This document shows positions 8,901-18,597 of a stretch of 64,000 bases of DNA, one piece after another. Each line of letters opens with the position of its first letter. The first letter of the stretch is position 1. Origin of the DNA: Saccharomycopsis malanga (taxonomy: Eukaryota > Ascomycota > Saccharomycetes > Ascoideales > Saccharomycopsidaceae); the NCBI GenBank assembly GCA_004014935.1, contig CP025321.1, positions 620,001-684,000 on the forward strand, given 5' to 3'. The translations under genes were made by a program, and so were the position numbers. Under the pieces are notes generated by a model. That model saw only the letters and a program-made list of their open reading frames with translations. It was not told the DNA's origin and made no database searches.

Positions 8901-11023
8901 GAAAGGTTTTGTAGCCATAAACGATCATTTAAACCATCTTTCTGGACAAATGTTCTTCTGGAAGTAAGTCTGGTTAGTAGCACATAACTAAGCACATCCC
9001 AAGCATACGCATTAAAGTACCTAGCGGCTTGAACAATCAAATCGATTAAATTGTCATAACTTTCCACTTGAGTAATGATGACTTGGAAGAATGGGAGAGG
9101 ATTGGAAATGGAGATTTTAGATAAACCTCTCATAATGACATTAGCATTTGTTTTCGACAATCTTTTTAAGCCGTCTTTAGTTTTCTTCGTGGCCTGGTCG
9201 TATTCCAAGTTTATGAGCAAATTTCTCTTTTTGAATTTCATTTCCAATTCCCCATACAAGTTGAAACGCTTAGCAATTGGAAATAGTTGCAATAACAGGA
9301 ATATTTGGTCCACTGTAGGGGAATTAGTTCCTAACAAAGGAATGGAGGTAAAAAAAAACTTTCTAGCAAACTGAAACCACTGTTCTAACCGCTCACCAGA
9401 CTGCTGATTATCTGTCATATCTTTAATACCTATTCTCACCAATTTAGAAATGAGTTCTGGATCATTGCTCAATTTGGACCCACTAAAGCTCAAAAGCTCA
9501 TTGGCTATTCTGAACAAATCTTCCACAGAGTTCACTTGAGGTAATCCTTCCTTCCATTCATGATAAAAAAAGTAAAAGTTTTTACCAGCATGAGAGTTAT
9601 GAAGTTTAAATATCTCAATATCTGTAGAGATACTTTTTTCATAATCGATCATTCCATAATCTTTAGCAACTGGTTGTTTGACCTTGCTTATGAGGGCCTC
9701 GACGGCGCTTTTCTCTACTGGATGGTATTTTGTGTAGTATAGATCATCTATCATTTCATGGAACAAACGATGAATGAGGCTAGGAATCTCATCGTTGATT
9801 TGGGCCAAAATAGGAAATCTTGTGAGTAAAAATAAAGATTCGTCATAGCATCCAACCAATAGGAGATATTTGAGGAATTCATACTTGTAATTAACTTTGG
9901 TTCCCAAGGGAGAAAGAAGATCTTCTTCTACAGACTTTTTCTGAGGTTGGTCAACAACAATATCAGTAGAAGTCCCATCGTCATCATCTTTCAAAGGGGC
10001 GGCTAATGACAAGGCAGAAGCACTTGCCTTGAAAATTTTGTCATTCATGTGTTCTTTAAACTGGTCATCCAACTTGTCTACATCGGAGTTCTCAGTAGGA
10101 AGATAAGTATAAAAGGCTCCTAAAGAAATAAAACCTTCCTTGATCAAAATTGCTACAAGACACTTAAAGGTCTCTGAAATCTTGTTTTTGAGGAAATGAA
10201 AATTGAGGATTTTAAAGCCTAATAGTTGGGCTGCTAACGCGCTTCCCCCAGTGCCTACGAGTTCAGGATGATGTATACTATGACAAGAGTCTTCTTTAGG
10301 CCACCATGGGGATTTCCTTAATAACTGGACACAAAACCTGTAGTTGGTCAACAAGTTGCTGGACATAATATCGAGTAAAATATCAAGTACTCTATAAGGA
10401 TCCAAATCGTAAGTACCAATGAGTTTTCCAATCAACCGATTAGTGTTATCAATCATGAAAAAGGCATCAGGATTACTAATAGCATCCTTGACCTCTACCA
10501 CTAGTTTGGCATAGCCCTCGGAGCATTCGTGTAACAAATTGTACGTTTTGACTTTAGATGCTTCTTTCAAAAATAGAGCTGCCTTTCTAGGGTAATTATC
10601 AATCTCTTTGGTGACCTTCAAATGTTCTGTTTTCAAATATCTTACAATAGTAAATCTCCCAAGGATAGACAAACTTTTAAGCAATGCCTCAATCTTCATA
10701 TTGGTGGGAAAAAGATTTAGCATTTGAATAAACGCAACCGCCATGTCTTGTTGAACATAATTTGATTTCGGCGAAGCCTGCTGTAGAAACTTTCTAATGA
10801 AATATATACCATCCTTCATGGAAAACTTTTCAAAGTCTGAAAACAAAAACAAAAACTCATAAAACAATGCCGCCAATCCGTCATTATTGATATAGTCTTT
10901 ATCTGGGGCCACATTGCGAAAAAGCTCTATAATGAAATTGTCATTTGTTAGCTTGGAAATCACGTCTGGTGTGAAATAAACCCATTCCAACTCATTGCTG
11001 GTCACTAGACTTTCATCAGACAT
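5924..11023 (-). CDS. THO2: THO complex subunit 2
   Basis: This is a 1699-residue protein matching Tho2 (Rlr1), the scaffold of the THO/TREX complex that couples transcription elongation to mRNA packaging and export and limits R-loops. The first ~1250 residues are a long helical region of the THOC2 type. A charged coiled-coil rich in K, E and A follows at about residues 1255-1330, then an acidic disordered stretch. The basic tail is rich in Ser, Arg and Gly (SRSLTPRSNSNFYGSGSGG) and resembles the nucleic-acid-binding tail of Tho2. Length is comparable to the 1597 residues in S. cerevisiae. The ATG at 11023 is the first in frame. It is divergent from PGA2, with 279 bp between the start codons. 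Confidence 0.93.
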   Translation of the reverse strand: MSDESLVTSNELEWVYFTPDVISKLTNDNFIIELFRNVAPDKDYINNDGLAALFYEFLFLFSDFEKFSMKDGIYFIRKFLQQASPKSNYVQQDMAVAFIQMLNLFPTNMKIEALLKSLSILGRFTIVRYLKTEHLKVTKEIDNYPRKAALFLKEASKVKTYNLLHECSEGYAKLVVEVKDAISNPDAFFMIDNTNRLIGKLIGTYDLDPYRVLDILLDIMSSNLLTNYRFCVQLLRKSPWWPKEDSCHSIHHPELVGTGGSALAAQLLGFKILNFHFLKNKISETFKCLVAILIKEGFISLGAFYTYLPTENSDVDKLDDQFKEHMNDKIFKASASALSLAAPLKDDDDGTSTDIVVDQPQKKSVEEDLLSPLGTKVNYKYEFLKYLLLVGCYDESLFLLTRFPILAQINDEIPSLIHRLFHEMIDDLYYTKYHPVEKSAVEALISKVKQPVAKDYGMIDYEKSISTDIEIFKLHNSHAGKNFYFFYHEWKEGLPQVNSVEDLFRIANELLSFSGSKLSNDPELISKLVRIGIKDMTDNQQSGERLEQWFQFARKFFFTSIPLLGTNSPTVDQIFLLLQLFPIAKRFNLYGELEMKFKKRNLLINLEYDQATKKTKDGLKRLSKTNANVIMRGLSKISISNPLPFFQVIITQVESYDNLIDLIVQAARYFNAYAWDVLSYVLLTRLTSRRTFVQKDGLNDRLWLQNLSCFIGKLCLNFSNRFNSKILTEFVVKKLYEFDNISIPLYKEILNNVSGIASITNLTAKQIELLNSASSVAKTVYKVILDKRHTPLNTKASLKYLSNLAEDSAPQELSKLSEIFILLTNYYRRQIFLERTNENHSKILSNRNDELSGLIHTYIQTLNYFAPDLSKNLISLEKFLSQYNVDVEWAFALWRQSLSAKIVEEYEIGQTNSPWSKFLSPIMQLVQKLPSLQSIDWEYLNTGLYVSFWQLSLYDINYEESNYDIKDKLRQSIRIAENTINDSSALKKVVREKVIQKRELEGILKTVDGDCEAHAKHDKIVRRRIDLEKKHWFDENENISQQAEQFTEHCLLPRIIHSSFDAVFCAKFVILLLEIGFKQLFHEILKILFSKVISTTIFTSTPLESENFGLFFSKIFEFLNSLRNKSTYNRVVQLYDDSDVTMNSDDESKEDIAYNEFTSGLFNWHKATVSEIISCLKNHDYMFRRNSITFLKNLLGVFPSVDDHCEEILLYLEDIFKNDEREDIRLSSNALIGHIKSRKSDWIHVYDFYKMPNDEKAGYLEHQEKVSLKTKQLEDQLKQLEKLKQEELAKAKDLDEGDAEEERKRILQEKAEAEAAAAAEEASKLVPEKAQGKALGEDVDMEIGENDSGKVEHLSETDTQDGYKVEDADDTNLDTYIPRVTEDESQNEEDDKTNINQDINETEHVTNTENLPVLSSNDPQRSILSPKSPRTKPAKLSNDFRASLPSAPQDRGSKFVDVMAGTRGPNATSKRPRESSVDKSAEDNSFKKRKVDEPSSRPSSSNTYDSPNSYRPGSSGSSKGTASATATDQISAILDAIDLNSYTDVIRAIPNTYRKYSLDLKQLQNDMRSSYGKNRISRKFADLIDEMSKEKDVSSVLRRKAIAKFEDYLYSDTSAPYNDKKSGRGNGQNETRNRVAREKEYSKSRSQKDIKSGGYPKKDSYRSSGSSSRSLTPRSNSNFYGSGSGGRSSGYKGLYQGKK

Positions 11024-11137
11024 TGCTAACTGACGGAATCACCACCCAAAAGAATGCTTTATTGCTTACATCTATTTCTCAAATAAACAATACTCTTCAG
11101 TTACTGGTATATTTTACTATTTTCATTTCTTCTAGGT

Positions 11138-11143
11138 CACGTG
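11138..11143. promoter_or_regulatory. CACGTG E-box between THO2 and PGA2
   Basis: A CACGTG hexamer (context GGTCACGTGGT) lies in the short divergent promoter. In yeasts this is the core site of Cbf1 and other bHLH factors. Binding is inferred from the motif only. Confidence 0.4.
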
Positions 11144-11302
11144 GTATATGATGAAGAAAAAATTGCTGGTAGTGAGTGATTGGTGCGTTTTCATACTTAA
11201 GAGTGAATGGTTGGATTGGCTATTACCACTAGAGAATGTAATTTTAGACAATTTCTAAAGGCCCAAGATTAGTCAAGTTTATTATATATATAATAACTAA
11301 AG

Positions 11303-11740
11303 ATGTCTGAAACACAATTTGTCAGTCTCAAAGACTTAATTGTATCTAACAGAGCGAACATTCCAACCTTTTTTTATGGTTTATTGCTTGATTATCTTCC
11401 TGAAGAATTACTTGGATATGAAGTTAAAAAGGTGTTACGGTTGCTTGTAATTGTAGCAGGGTATCTCTTGATCCGGAAGCTTGTTCTTAGACATCAGGTT
11501 ATTCGGGCCAAGCAGGAGCAATATGAGAAAGAAAAGGATGCTTCGGAACAAGTGGGTGATTTGTTTGCCAAGGATGAGGAAGACACGGCTCATTCCACTG
11601 GTGTTAAGGAAGCTGGTTGGGGTTGGGGCCAGAAGACAAAGAAAGACATTAAAGCTAAGCAGGAGTTTTTGAAGAACCTTCAGAAACAAAAAGATGAGAG
11701 CGATGATGAAGACATTCAAGATTTGTTAATTGATGATTAA
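11303..11740 (+). CDS. PGA2: Pga2-family ER/nuclear-envelope membrane protein
   Basis: The 145-residue product resembles S. cerevisiae Pga2 (129 residues), an essential ER and nuclear-envelope protein needed for maturation of Gas1 and alkaline phosphatase. It has one hydrophobic segment at about residues 44-58 (LRLLVIVAGYLLIRKLVL). A charged segment follows, then the family motif GWGWGQKTKKD near residue 107, and an acidic tail (DESDDEDIQDLLIDD). The ATG at 11303 follows an AT-rich leader. It shares a divergent promoter with THO2. Its role is known only from the family. Confidence 0.85.
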   Translation: MSETQFVSLKDLIVSNRANIPTFFYGLLLDYLPEELLGYEVKKVLRLLVIVAGYLLIRKLVLRHQVIRAKQEQYEKEKDASEQVGDLFAKDEEDTAHSTGVKEAGWGWGQKTKKDIKAKQEFLKNLQKQKDESDDEDIQDLLIDD

Positions 11741-11771
11741 TGTAGGGTGGTTTATTCTTATTTATGTTATC

Positions 11772-11865
11772 TAGTGATTTTTTATCTTGTTAATACATAC
11801 TGATATTGCATTTATTGATAGTGATCTTTTATCTTGTTAATATCTACTGATATTGCATTTATCAT
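11772..11865. repeat. Two-copy 47-bp tandem repeat
   Basis: TAGTGATTTTTTATCTTG... at 11772 is repeated with few changes from 11819 (TAGTGATCTTTTATCTTG...). Both copies contain CTGATATTGCATTTAT. It lies just after the PGA2 stop, so it may be in its 3' UTR. Confidence 0.85.
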
Positions 11866-12223
11866 ATATTTATACATATCCAACCAATAAATTGAAATAT
11901 TTGGAAGTTATACTGCGTATATGTCGGTGAAAGATAATCAATATATAACATATATGCTACACTAAAGCCAATATGATTAAATTTCCTTCACTTTTCCTTG
12001 AATTAAATACTTTTATAAGTTGAGCCTTCTCAAAACTTGTCAGGATGGTTGTATACCACAATAATGATAGATATTTGAAATAGTAAGGTGAAAATTGCGA
12101 GAATCTTCCATTGCGATCGATGCGTTTTTAAGGGCAATTTTTCACTTAACATATGAAATGTCGGGAAGAAAATTTGAAGGCCAACAAGACAGGTAAATAG
12201 CAACAAGTTCTAAATAAGTCACC

Positions 12224-13885
12224 ATGATTGATTATTCCAAATGGGACAAGCTCGAATTGAGCGATGATAGTGATGTCGAAGTGCATCCAAATGTTGATAA
12301 ACGGAGTTTCATTAGAATGAAGCAAAGACAGATACATGATGAAAGAGTGAAGAGAGACAATGATATTCGGACGTTACGAATTCAAAGTGAAATGTATGAG
12401 CATTTGAATAAACGTGTTGATGGATTGTTGATGAAACTCTCTGATGAGGATTTGTTTGATGAGGCTAAACGAAATGATTTTCTCAAATCGAACTTTGATC
12501 CAAATGAAAAGAGTAAAGAACAAGATATTCAAGATACTCCCACCTATAATGAGATGATTGAGGATTTATTCACTCAAATCTTTGATGATAACAAGGTTGA
12601 AAATGGTGCAGAGTTGCGTAAACTTATTGTAGCCCATCGTAAAAAAATTGATGACGTTTCTACCCAGAATAGAAAGAAATTGGATCAACTATTAGAAGAA
12701 AAAAGCCATTATATCACGTCTGAAGATATTCACACTGGATTCGATTCCTTTTACACTAACAAAGAGCAGATCAAAAAACAATCTGAAGCTGCTGCACAAG
12801 CTGCGAAAAAGCAAGAATCTTCTAAAGCTGTTGAGAAAGTCACGGAAATCGAGACTTTGAATACCCCTTCAGTGGAGACTGTCCAGACCAGTCAAACAGA
12901 AAAGGAAGAGCTCGATAATTTGAAATGTTTCCCAGAAACTGAAAATTTTGGTAAAATCAAGATGAAAAATTATACTGACAGTGCCAAATTCTTGAGAACC
13001 AATCCATTTATTCTTAGCACCAACCAGAAAGATGCCTTATTAATGAAAGCATTTGATGCTCAGTTAAAAGGTGACTCTAGTGCTGCTGAGAACATTGTTC
13101 ATCAATCGTTGATCATCCAATACATTTCCGATTTGACTGGTAAAAATGCTTCTATTGGTCAAAAAGAAAAAGCCATTGGTATTTTTTTCCAAAGAATTCT
13201 TCAAGACAACTCATTGTTGTTGAAAGAAACCGAAAGCACTTTTAACCATATCAAACAAAGATGCGAAATTTTGAAAAAAGAACATGGTGGTAATTTGTCA
13301 TCTTTGGAAGATGAAGGTGCAGAACAAGAGGAACAGATCCAGCTCAAGTCCATGGATCCAAATAGTGAGTTAACTGTCAATATTCCTGATGCTAGTAAAG
13401 ACAAAGAGAAGTACCAAGAATTCTTGAAGTTGCCTTCGAAGATGCAAGATGCTGTTAAAAGTGGCTCTCTTGATGAAATCAATCAAGTGTTTGCTTCGAT
13501 GAAATTAAAAGACGCTGAAGAAGTCCTTGAGATCTTTGAAAAAAGTGGCGTCATTGGTATTCAAGCAGTTCTTGAAAATGAAGACGAATGGGAAAATATG
13601 AAGAATAATGGCAGTTCTGCTATTGAATTGCGTTCAACTGATCCTTCCGTCGATCTTGTGGTCATAAAACCAGACGAATCCAATGCCGAACAATACGCTG
13701 AGTTCTTAAAATTGCCAGTGAAAATGCAAGAGGCCGTCAAGTCCGAATCTTTGGAAAGAGTAAACCATGTTTTTGCTACTAGTCCAGCAGATCAAGCTCA
13801 AGAGATGTTGCAATTGTTGGAAAACTCTGGCGTCTTAGCTCTTTACCGCAGAAAAGAACCAACTCTTGCCGATGAGGTTGATTAA
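12224..13885 (+). CDS. CDC37: Hsp90 co-chaperone Cdc37 with a duplicated C-terminal domain
   Basis: Cdc37 loads protein kinase clients onto Hsp90. The N-terminus IDYSKWDKLELSDDSDVEVHPNVDK is diagnostic and holds the conserved phosphorylatable Ser after DD. A coiled-coil client-binding region and the central Hsp90-binding domain (about residues 235-365, with NPFILSTNQKDALLMKAFDAQL) follow. The C-terminal domain appears twice: residues 372-445 (IQLKSMDPNSEL...EFLKLPSKMQDAVKS) and 467-539 (IELRSTDPSVDL...EFLKLPVKMQEAVKS). About half of the aligned positions are identical. The protein has 553 residues against about 506 in S. cerevisiae. No stop or shift separates the copies, so both should be translated. 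Confidence 0.96.
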   Translation: MIDYSKWDKLELSDDSDVEVHPNVDKRSFIRMKQRQIHDERVKRDNDIRTLRIQSEMYEHLNKRVDGLLMKLSDEDLFDEAKRNDFLKSNFDPNEKSKEQDIQDTPTYNEMIEDLFTQIFDDNKVENGAELRKLIVAHRKKIDDVSTQNRKKLDQLLEEKSHYITSEDIHTGFDSFYTNKEQIKKQSEAAAQAAKKQESSKAVEKVTEIETLNTPSVETVQTSQTEKEELDNLKCFPETENFGKIKMKNYTDSAKFLRTNPFILSTNQKDALLMKAFDAQLKGDSSAAENIVHQSLIIQYISDLTGKNASIGQKEKAIGIFFQRILQDNSLLLKETESTFNHIKQRCEILKKEHGGNLSSLEDEGAEQEEQIQLKSMDPNSELTVNIPDASKDKEKYQEFLKLPSKMQDAVKSGSLDEINQVFASMKLKDAEEVLEIFEKSGVIGIQAVLENEDEWENMKNNGSSAIELRSTDPSVDLVVIKPDESNAEQYAEFLKLPVKMQEAVKSESLERVNHVFATSPADQAQEMLQLLENSGVLALYRRKEPTLADEVD

Positions 13886-14186
13886 TCAAGTTGTTTTCAC
13901 AAGAGATGTATAGTATGTAGAGAGTTTACATTTATAGCTATATATGGTTCGCTGATGGAATAAACTATGTTTCATAATAGTAATTATAAATTGTAAGCAC
14001 AACTCTATGTATAATATCTGATGTTTGTTGAGTTTCACTGTGCCTACTTAAAATGTACAATATCTACAATATTTTGCTCAAAAAAATTTTATTATGTTGA
14101 AGTATGTAGAATAGAAAATTTATGCAAATTGTCATCATAGGGGCATTAATATGATCTATTAGATCGGTGAGACTAGCTGATAATTA

Positions 14187-14405
14187 TCAAAGAAAAGCAG
14201 TTGGTTGGGCGGTTAAGTGGTAAGTGTATGTTGACACCTGAGGGTTATTATTGATATAATATGTTATAACCTCGGTTGTCACGCTGGGCTGTTCAGATTG
14301 TGTGGCTCTTGCAATAAGACTGACTGGCTCCACTGTGGTTGTCACAGCAGATCTGACAATGTTAGCTGTTAGCAATATGGATATCACAAGAGCATAAAGA
14401 CACAT
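14187..14405 (-). CDS. Possible small secreted protein, 72 aa
   Basis: I do not recognise this protein. It starts with a good signal peptide (MCLYALVISILLTANIVRSA). The remaining ~50 residues are rich in Thr, Val and Ser with no cysteine (TTTVEPVSLIARATQS..., ending TAQPTAFL). A TATA-like CATATAAAG on the minus strand (14492-14484) lies about 80 bases before the ATG. It could be a small cell-wall or secreted peptide, or the remnant of a longer mannoprotein gene. No GPI signal is seen. Confidence 0.35.
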   Translation of the reverse strand: MCLYALVISILLTANIVRSAVTTTVEPVSLIARATQSEQPSVTTEVITYYINNNPQVSTYTYHLTAQPTAFL

Positions 14406-15815
14406 GTCGACTATCTATAATAAATAAGTAGAGCAGTGTAGAACCGCAATGTATTTCAGATTCTATTCAGCGACCTGATGCTCCTTTATATGTAAAGTCA
14501 GAGTAAATAATCTTAGTAAGAAACCAAATTTCATGTTGGATGCTCCTTGAATTGTGGAGACACCATGAGAGGGACGAATCTAGGCCGTGGAAAAGCTACG
14601 TATACATTTCCTATTTCAGCAAAAAGATATATAATGGGTATCTAAACCGGACTATTGGTTACTGTACTTGTTTTTTTGGTGAATAAGTTTAGATAGGCTC
14701 TATAAGGGCCTGAAATTCGATGCTGCGCCGTTTCTTAGTTAGCAAAGCCTATTGTCCATGAAACGCCCACTAGCTACAACGATAAAACAAATTCTAAGCT
14801 GTTTGGTACTGAAAGTTGATTGTAAGGGTTTCGAAAATTCTTTTGACACTGAATCCATGGCATAGGGTTTGCTAAAGATTGGCGCTCCGTACTAAAGGGA
14901 CGGATACCCAACACCCAGGATTTTGCCACTGTATGGGATTTATCGGAACAAAATAGTGTTTATTTGCCAATAAACTGATATATCAGTTTACCAGTAATAT
15001 ATTCCTATAGCAGAACTATAGTTATTTACTGGTTTTGGCCTGAATAGCATTACCTGGTGAGGCTTTTGCATGAATTGATGTATTCACATTATAGTCACAG
15101 GATTAAGACATATAAAGTATATACTACAAAACCATTAAAGTAAATAATAAAGATATACTTTATAAGCTATACATACCGACTGGGGTTGTTTATGTAACGA
15201 AACTCAATTAACTTTTGTAGTTTTAGTAGAAAAACAATGTTTTTCTCAGCGGCAAACGAGTATCTGGATGACAACAAATGAGAGATCGACTTCTTCATCA
15301 GCTTATGAATGATATAAGTTTTATATACTAGTTGGCATATGGAAAACCAGTGTAATTTAATGAGGGAGAGTTTATTAGTCTATAATTTTAATGTAAGATT
15401 CTAGTGCAAGCTCAAATTTTTGAAGTTCATTTCCTGTGTGTATGATTACATTGATATCTATACTTGTCAAGTAATTATCGATTACTTGAATACTAGAAAA
15501 AAGGAATAAGTCAAATAGTTTTATTTGAGATCAATTTACTTTCTAAAACCTCAAATGACACGACCAAGCTGTAGTGGCTTGCTTTCTTAGACGATGAACA
15601 GATTTTGACATATTGTTGTTTCTACCAAAGTCATTAGCACCATCTCTTTCAAAAAGGATGAGTGATAGCGGATTGTAAAATGTTCTTGCCAAGTTGACAA
15701 ATATATCTTCTGAGCAGTTCTTGTAAATATTCTGTTTTCCAATATGGCACTCTTTGTTCTACAATGCTTGGTATCACACTGAGGAAGCTATCAGTAATTA
15801 TTCTTTAAGCATATT

Positions 15816-16022
15816 TCACACTTTGCTAATGACAGCTGTACTGAGGGTTTTTGGTGACTGCTGAATCGAACTATGGCTACTTTTCCAGGTATTCGACATT
15901 GTAGCAATATGGTGTTTGGTTCTTCCTGCAAACCTGATGTAAGCATAGTCAGCCTCTGCGTTGACAACTATGCTACCAACGAGTATCATATACCATAAAA
16001 ACATTTGTGAGACAGTATTCAT
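15816..16022 (-). pseudogene. Short signal-peptide ORF, possible remnant of a secreted-protein gene
   Basis: The first ~22 residues (MNTVSQMFLWYMILVGSIVVNA) look like a signal peptide, and a TATAAAAG lies just upstream (16038-16031). The rest has no recognisable family. Further along the same strand (about 15545-15760) another open stretch without a start has protein-like composition, so this may be the front of a larger, decayed secreted-protein gene. The family is unknown. Confidence 0.25.
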
Positions 16023-16536
16023 TGTGGGATGCTTTTATACCAATTACCAACCTTTCCTATATCCGTACCATATGGAATATCAGGAGCACGAACTGTTTAT
16101 AAAGATGGATATCCCTTATACGTTGACTCTGACATCTCGTTTCTCCATTTATTAAAACAAAGACTCCAAGAGCTACCATTTACGGATTCTTATTAGCAGT
16201 CATTGTTCTATGGGTTCATGTTGGGGAAAATCTGCGCGCCGCTGCATAATTTGTCTCAGTAGACGCACTAAAAATGCCAAAATCTTGTGCAGTTTGGTAG
16301 AATCACTAGGTTGTTTCGTAATACTACTTGTTTGGGATAGTGAAGAAATGTTAACTTATGAAATCATTGTGTAGATATAATGAATACTTGGAAAAAAAAG
16401 GAAAGAAAGACAATGTAATGGGTGTCTAGTAAAAAGGTTCAAGAAACTGTAAAAACGTAAACGGTCTAAAGAATGTGAGATAATAATATATAAAATAAAG
16501 AACCGAAAGAAAGAAAAAGAAAGATGGGCAACTGAC

Positions 16537-18015
16537 CTAAATCAAGAGAGAGAAGACCAAACCCAAAACACCAGTAAGAGAATACATTGGGGCAGCGTAA
16601 CCAAATGCTTCACCCTTACTAGAAGAATTTGCCGAAGTGGCAGCAGCGCTGTTGGCGCTAGAGGAAGAACCAGCAGAAGTGGTAGCGGATTTCACTGGTG
16701 GAGTTGTACCGTCTTGAGCATTGATTTCGTTAGCGCCAGAGAATTCTACAGTTGGATTGTCAATTTGTTTACCGCTAGAATCGGTGATAGAGTATTTAGA
16801 AGCTTTGGCATCAATATCAACAATCTTGCCAACATTGTCAGCGTCAACACCATCTTTGATTAGCTTTTTGATCTCATCAGGTTGAGATGGCAAGGTAAAA
16901 CTACTGTCGAAAGAAGAATCATCAGATTTGATAGTTCCAGAAGAACATTTAGCAAAAGATCTGTTTTCAACACTGGATTCCTTGATAACAGTAGTGCTAT
17001 TGATTTTTTCAAGTTGACTTTTGAAGTTGTCGTAGTCTTCCTTGATAGTAAGCGATTTGTCATCGTCAATCTCAACCAAGCCATATTGGTTTTCTTCCTC
17101 AGCATATTCGTAGACCAAACCACCGGAAAAGGTGTTTTCCAAACCACCAAAAATACCCTTTGGGATCTCATCAAAGGTTCTTGGGGTTTTGGTGTTGCAA
17201 CCGTATTCGGAGAAGAACAATGGGATGGAAGCGTTGTCAAAAGTGGAGTTCAAGGTAGAAAACCCAGAGGAAGAGAAAGAAGAACCAGCACACCATTCAT
17301 AAGAGTTCAAGCCGAAAAAGTCAGAGTGAGAGTTGTCATTATTGTCACAACTCAAATAGTCAAAAGTGACTTTACGTAAAGAAGTTTCATCGGCAGCGGA
17401 ATAACCAACAGGGATAGTTCTGTTAGCGTGGTTAGCAATGTATTGTTTCATGTCACGTTGAACAGCTCTGATGTATGGTGGAGAAGCACCAGCAGACTTT
17501 TCAGAGTTGATAACTTCATTACCGGAGAAGAAGCCAATCAAATTTGGATAATTTTTAAAAGCTTCAATGACTTTGAAAACTCTGGACAAATAATTAGCAT
17601 TATATGTAGAAGAAGGGTCGTCTCTATTCAAAGACTCACCACCAAGAGCAGAGTTGACATCCAAAATAACATAAATACCAGCATCGTTCAAAATAGACAT
17701 ACATTTGTCATGGTTGACGTCTGGATTAACAGTGTAAGTACGGATGGTGTTGACGCCTGCTTGTTGCAATACATAAGCATCACGGAAACAAACGTCTTCA
17801 TCAGAAAGAACATCACCGTCAGAAGCATCTCCACTATAAGCTGAAGAACCACCCGGTTGATAATCAACACCTTTGATGAAAAACACTTCACCGTCATCAG
17901 AAGCCTTGGTGGCAGGCTTGATGAAACGGTTACCCTTGATTTCAAGAGGGATTAACGCTTGACAGGAAGCGATGGCACTGGCAAGACAAACAATGGATTT
18001 GGCACTAATAAACAT
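16537..18015 (-). CDS. GAS5: GPI-anchored beta-1,3-glucanosyltransferase, GH72, Gas5/Pga4 type
   Basis: A GH72 enzyme that cuts beta-1,3-glucan and rejoins it to another chain, lengthening cell-wall glucan at the outer face of the membrane. The 492-residue protein has a signal peptide (residues 1-20) and a catalytic domain to about residue 335. The acid/base Glu is at about 167 (FFSGNEVIN) and the nucleophile Glu at about 270 (FFSEYGC). A Ser/Ala-rich stalk and a C-terminal hydrophobic GPI-attachment signal (YSLTGVLGLVFSLLI) complete it. It lacks the cysteine-rich CBM43/X8 module of Gas1, placing it with Gas3-Gas5 and Candida Pga4. It is divergent from the small secreted ORF at 18598. Subfamily choice is probable, not certain. 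Confidence 0.9.
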   Translation of the reverse strand: MFISAKSIVCLASAIASCQALIPLEIKGNRFIKPATKASDDGEVFFIKGVDYQPGGSSAYSGDASDGDVLSDEDVCFRDAYVLQQAGVNTIRTYTVNPDVNHDKCMSILNDAGIYVILDVNSALGGESLNRDDPSSTYNANYLSRVFKVIEAFKNYPNLIGFFSGNEVINSEKSAGASPPYIRAVQRDMKQYIANHANRTIPVGYSAADETSLRKVTFDYLSCDNNDNSHSDFFGLNSYEWCAGSSFSSSGFSTLNSTFDNASIPLFFSEYGCNTKTPRTFDEIPKGIFGGLENTFSGGLVYEYAEEENQYGLVEIDDDKSLTIKEDYDNFKSQLEKINSTTVIKESSVENRSFAKCSSGTIKSDDSSFDSSFTLPSQPDEIKKLIKDGVDADNVGKIVDIDAKASKYSITDSSGKQIDNPTVEFSGANEINAQDGTTPPVKSATTSAGSSSSANSAAATSANSSSKGEAFGYAAPMYSLTGVLGLVFSLLI

Positions 18016-18597
18016 GGCTGTTATTGTTGGTAAATCAAATTATTGTTAAGCGAATGAAGACAATAGCCTAGTGTCACTATAAACAGTACCGACCTTGAAC
18101 AAACAAACGAAGGAAAATGTAAAAGAATGGAAATTTATAAAAGCTATGGAAGAAAACACAGCTGAAATATAAACGAATAATAAGAAAAAGAAAGAATACC
18201 AAAGAACACGATTAACAATGGACACGCCAAAGACCTAAAAGAGGAAATTCCAAAAATTTTCACTCCTGCAACAGGCTGCATGGAGACGTGAGAGGGGGTG
18301 GGTGGTGGCCCGCATTCTGATACATTCTTGTAGCATGCATGTAGCATCTATTTCTTAACATGACATCCTGATCCATGGGCCTCACAATATAACGTTCCAA
18401 GCTCCTTTGTAATGGTTTGAAGACCGTCAATCTTTGCTAAGATATTTCTTGATGAGATATCAGCTATAGCCAATGTAAGTTTGTTATATAAATATTGACG
18501 ACGTTCGCGCCCTGGGATGCAATGGAATAACCTTTTAATTACTCTTTTATCGACGTAATCAATCAATCATCTCAACTATTAATTAACTCTCCTCAAC
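18016..18597. promoter_or_regulatory. Divergent promoter of GAS5 and the small secreted ORF
   Basis: The region has a G-rich block (GAGAGGGGGTGGGTGGTGG, about 18290-18308) that could bind a C2H2 zinc-finger activator or repressor. A TATATAAA at 18485-18492 lies about 105 bases before the ATG at 18598. A 72-codon minus-strand frame at 18348-18566 overlaps this TATA box and is probably not a gene. Confidence 0.4.

Larger units (their letters stand above)
13886..16536. other. 2.6-kb gene-poor region between convergent CDC37 and GAS5
   Basis: This is unusually long for a convergent yeast interval. It holds two short signal-peptide ORFs on the minus strand (14187-14405 and 15816-16022, separate entries), a perfect 20-bp palindrome at 14971-14990 (TAAACTGATATATCAGTTTA), and an inverted repeat TCAAGTAAT/ATTACTTGA at about 15468-15491. 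I see no other gene, tRNA or clear mobile element. Confidence 0.5.

Noticed and set aside
16882-17844. Long plus-strand frames opposite GAS5 (up to 165 codons)
   Set aside because: Antisense shadows of a well-supported GH72 gene with no match of their own.
18348-18566. 72-codon minus-strand ORF with ATG between GAS5 and the small secreted ORF
   Set aside because: It overlaps the TATA box of the 18598 ORF, has no family match that I recognise and no signal of its own.
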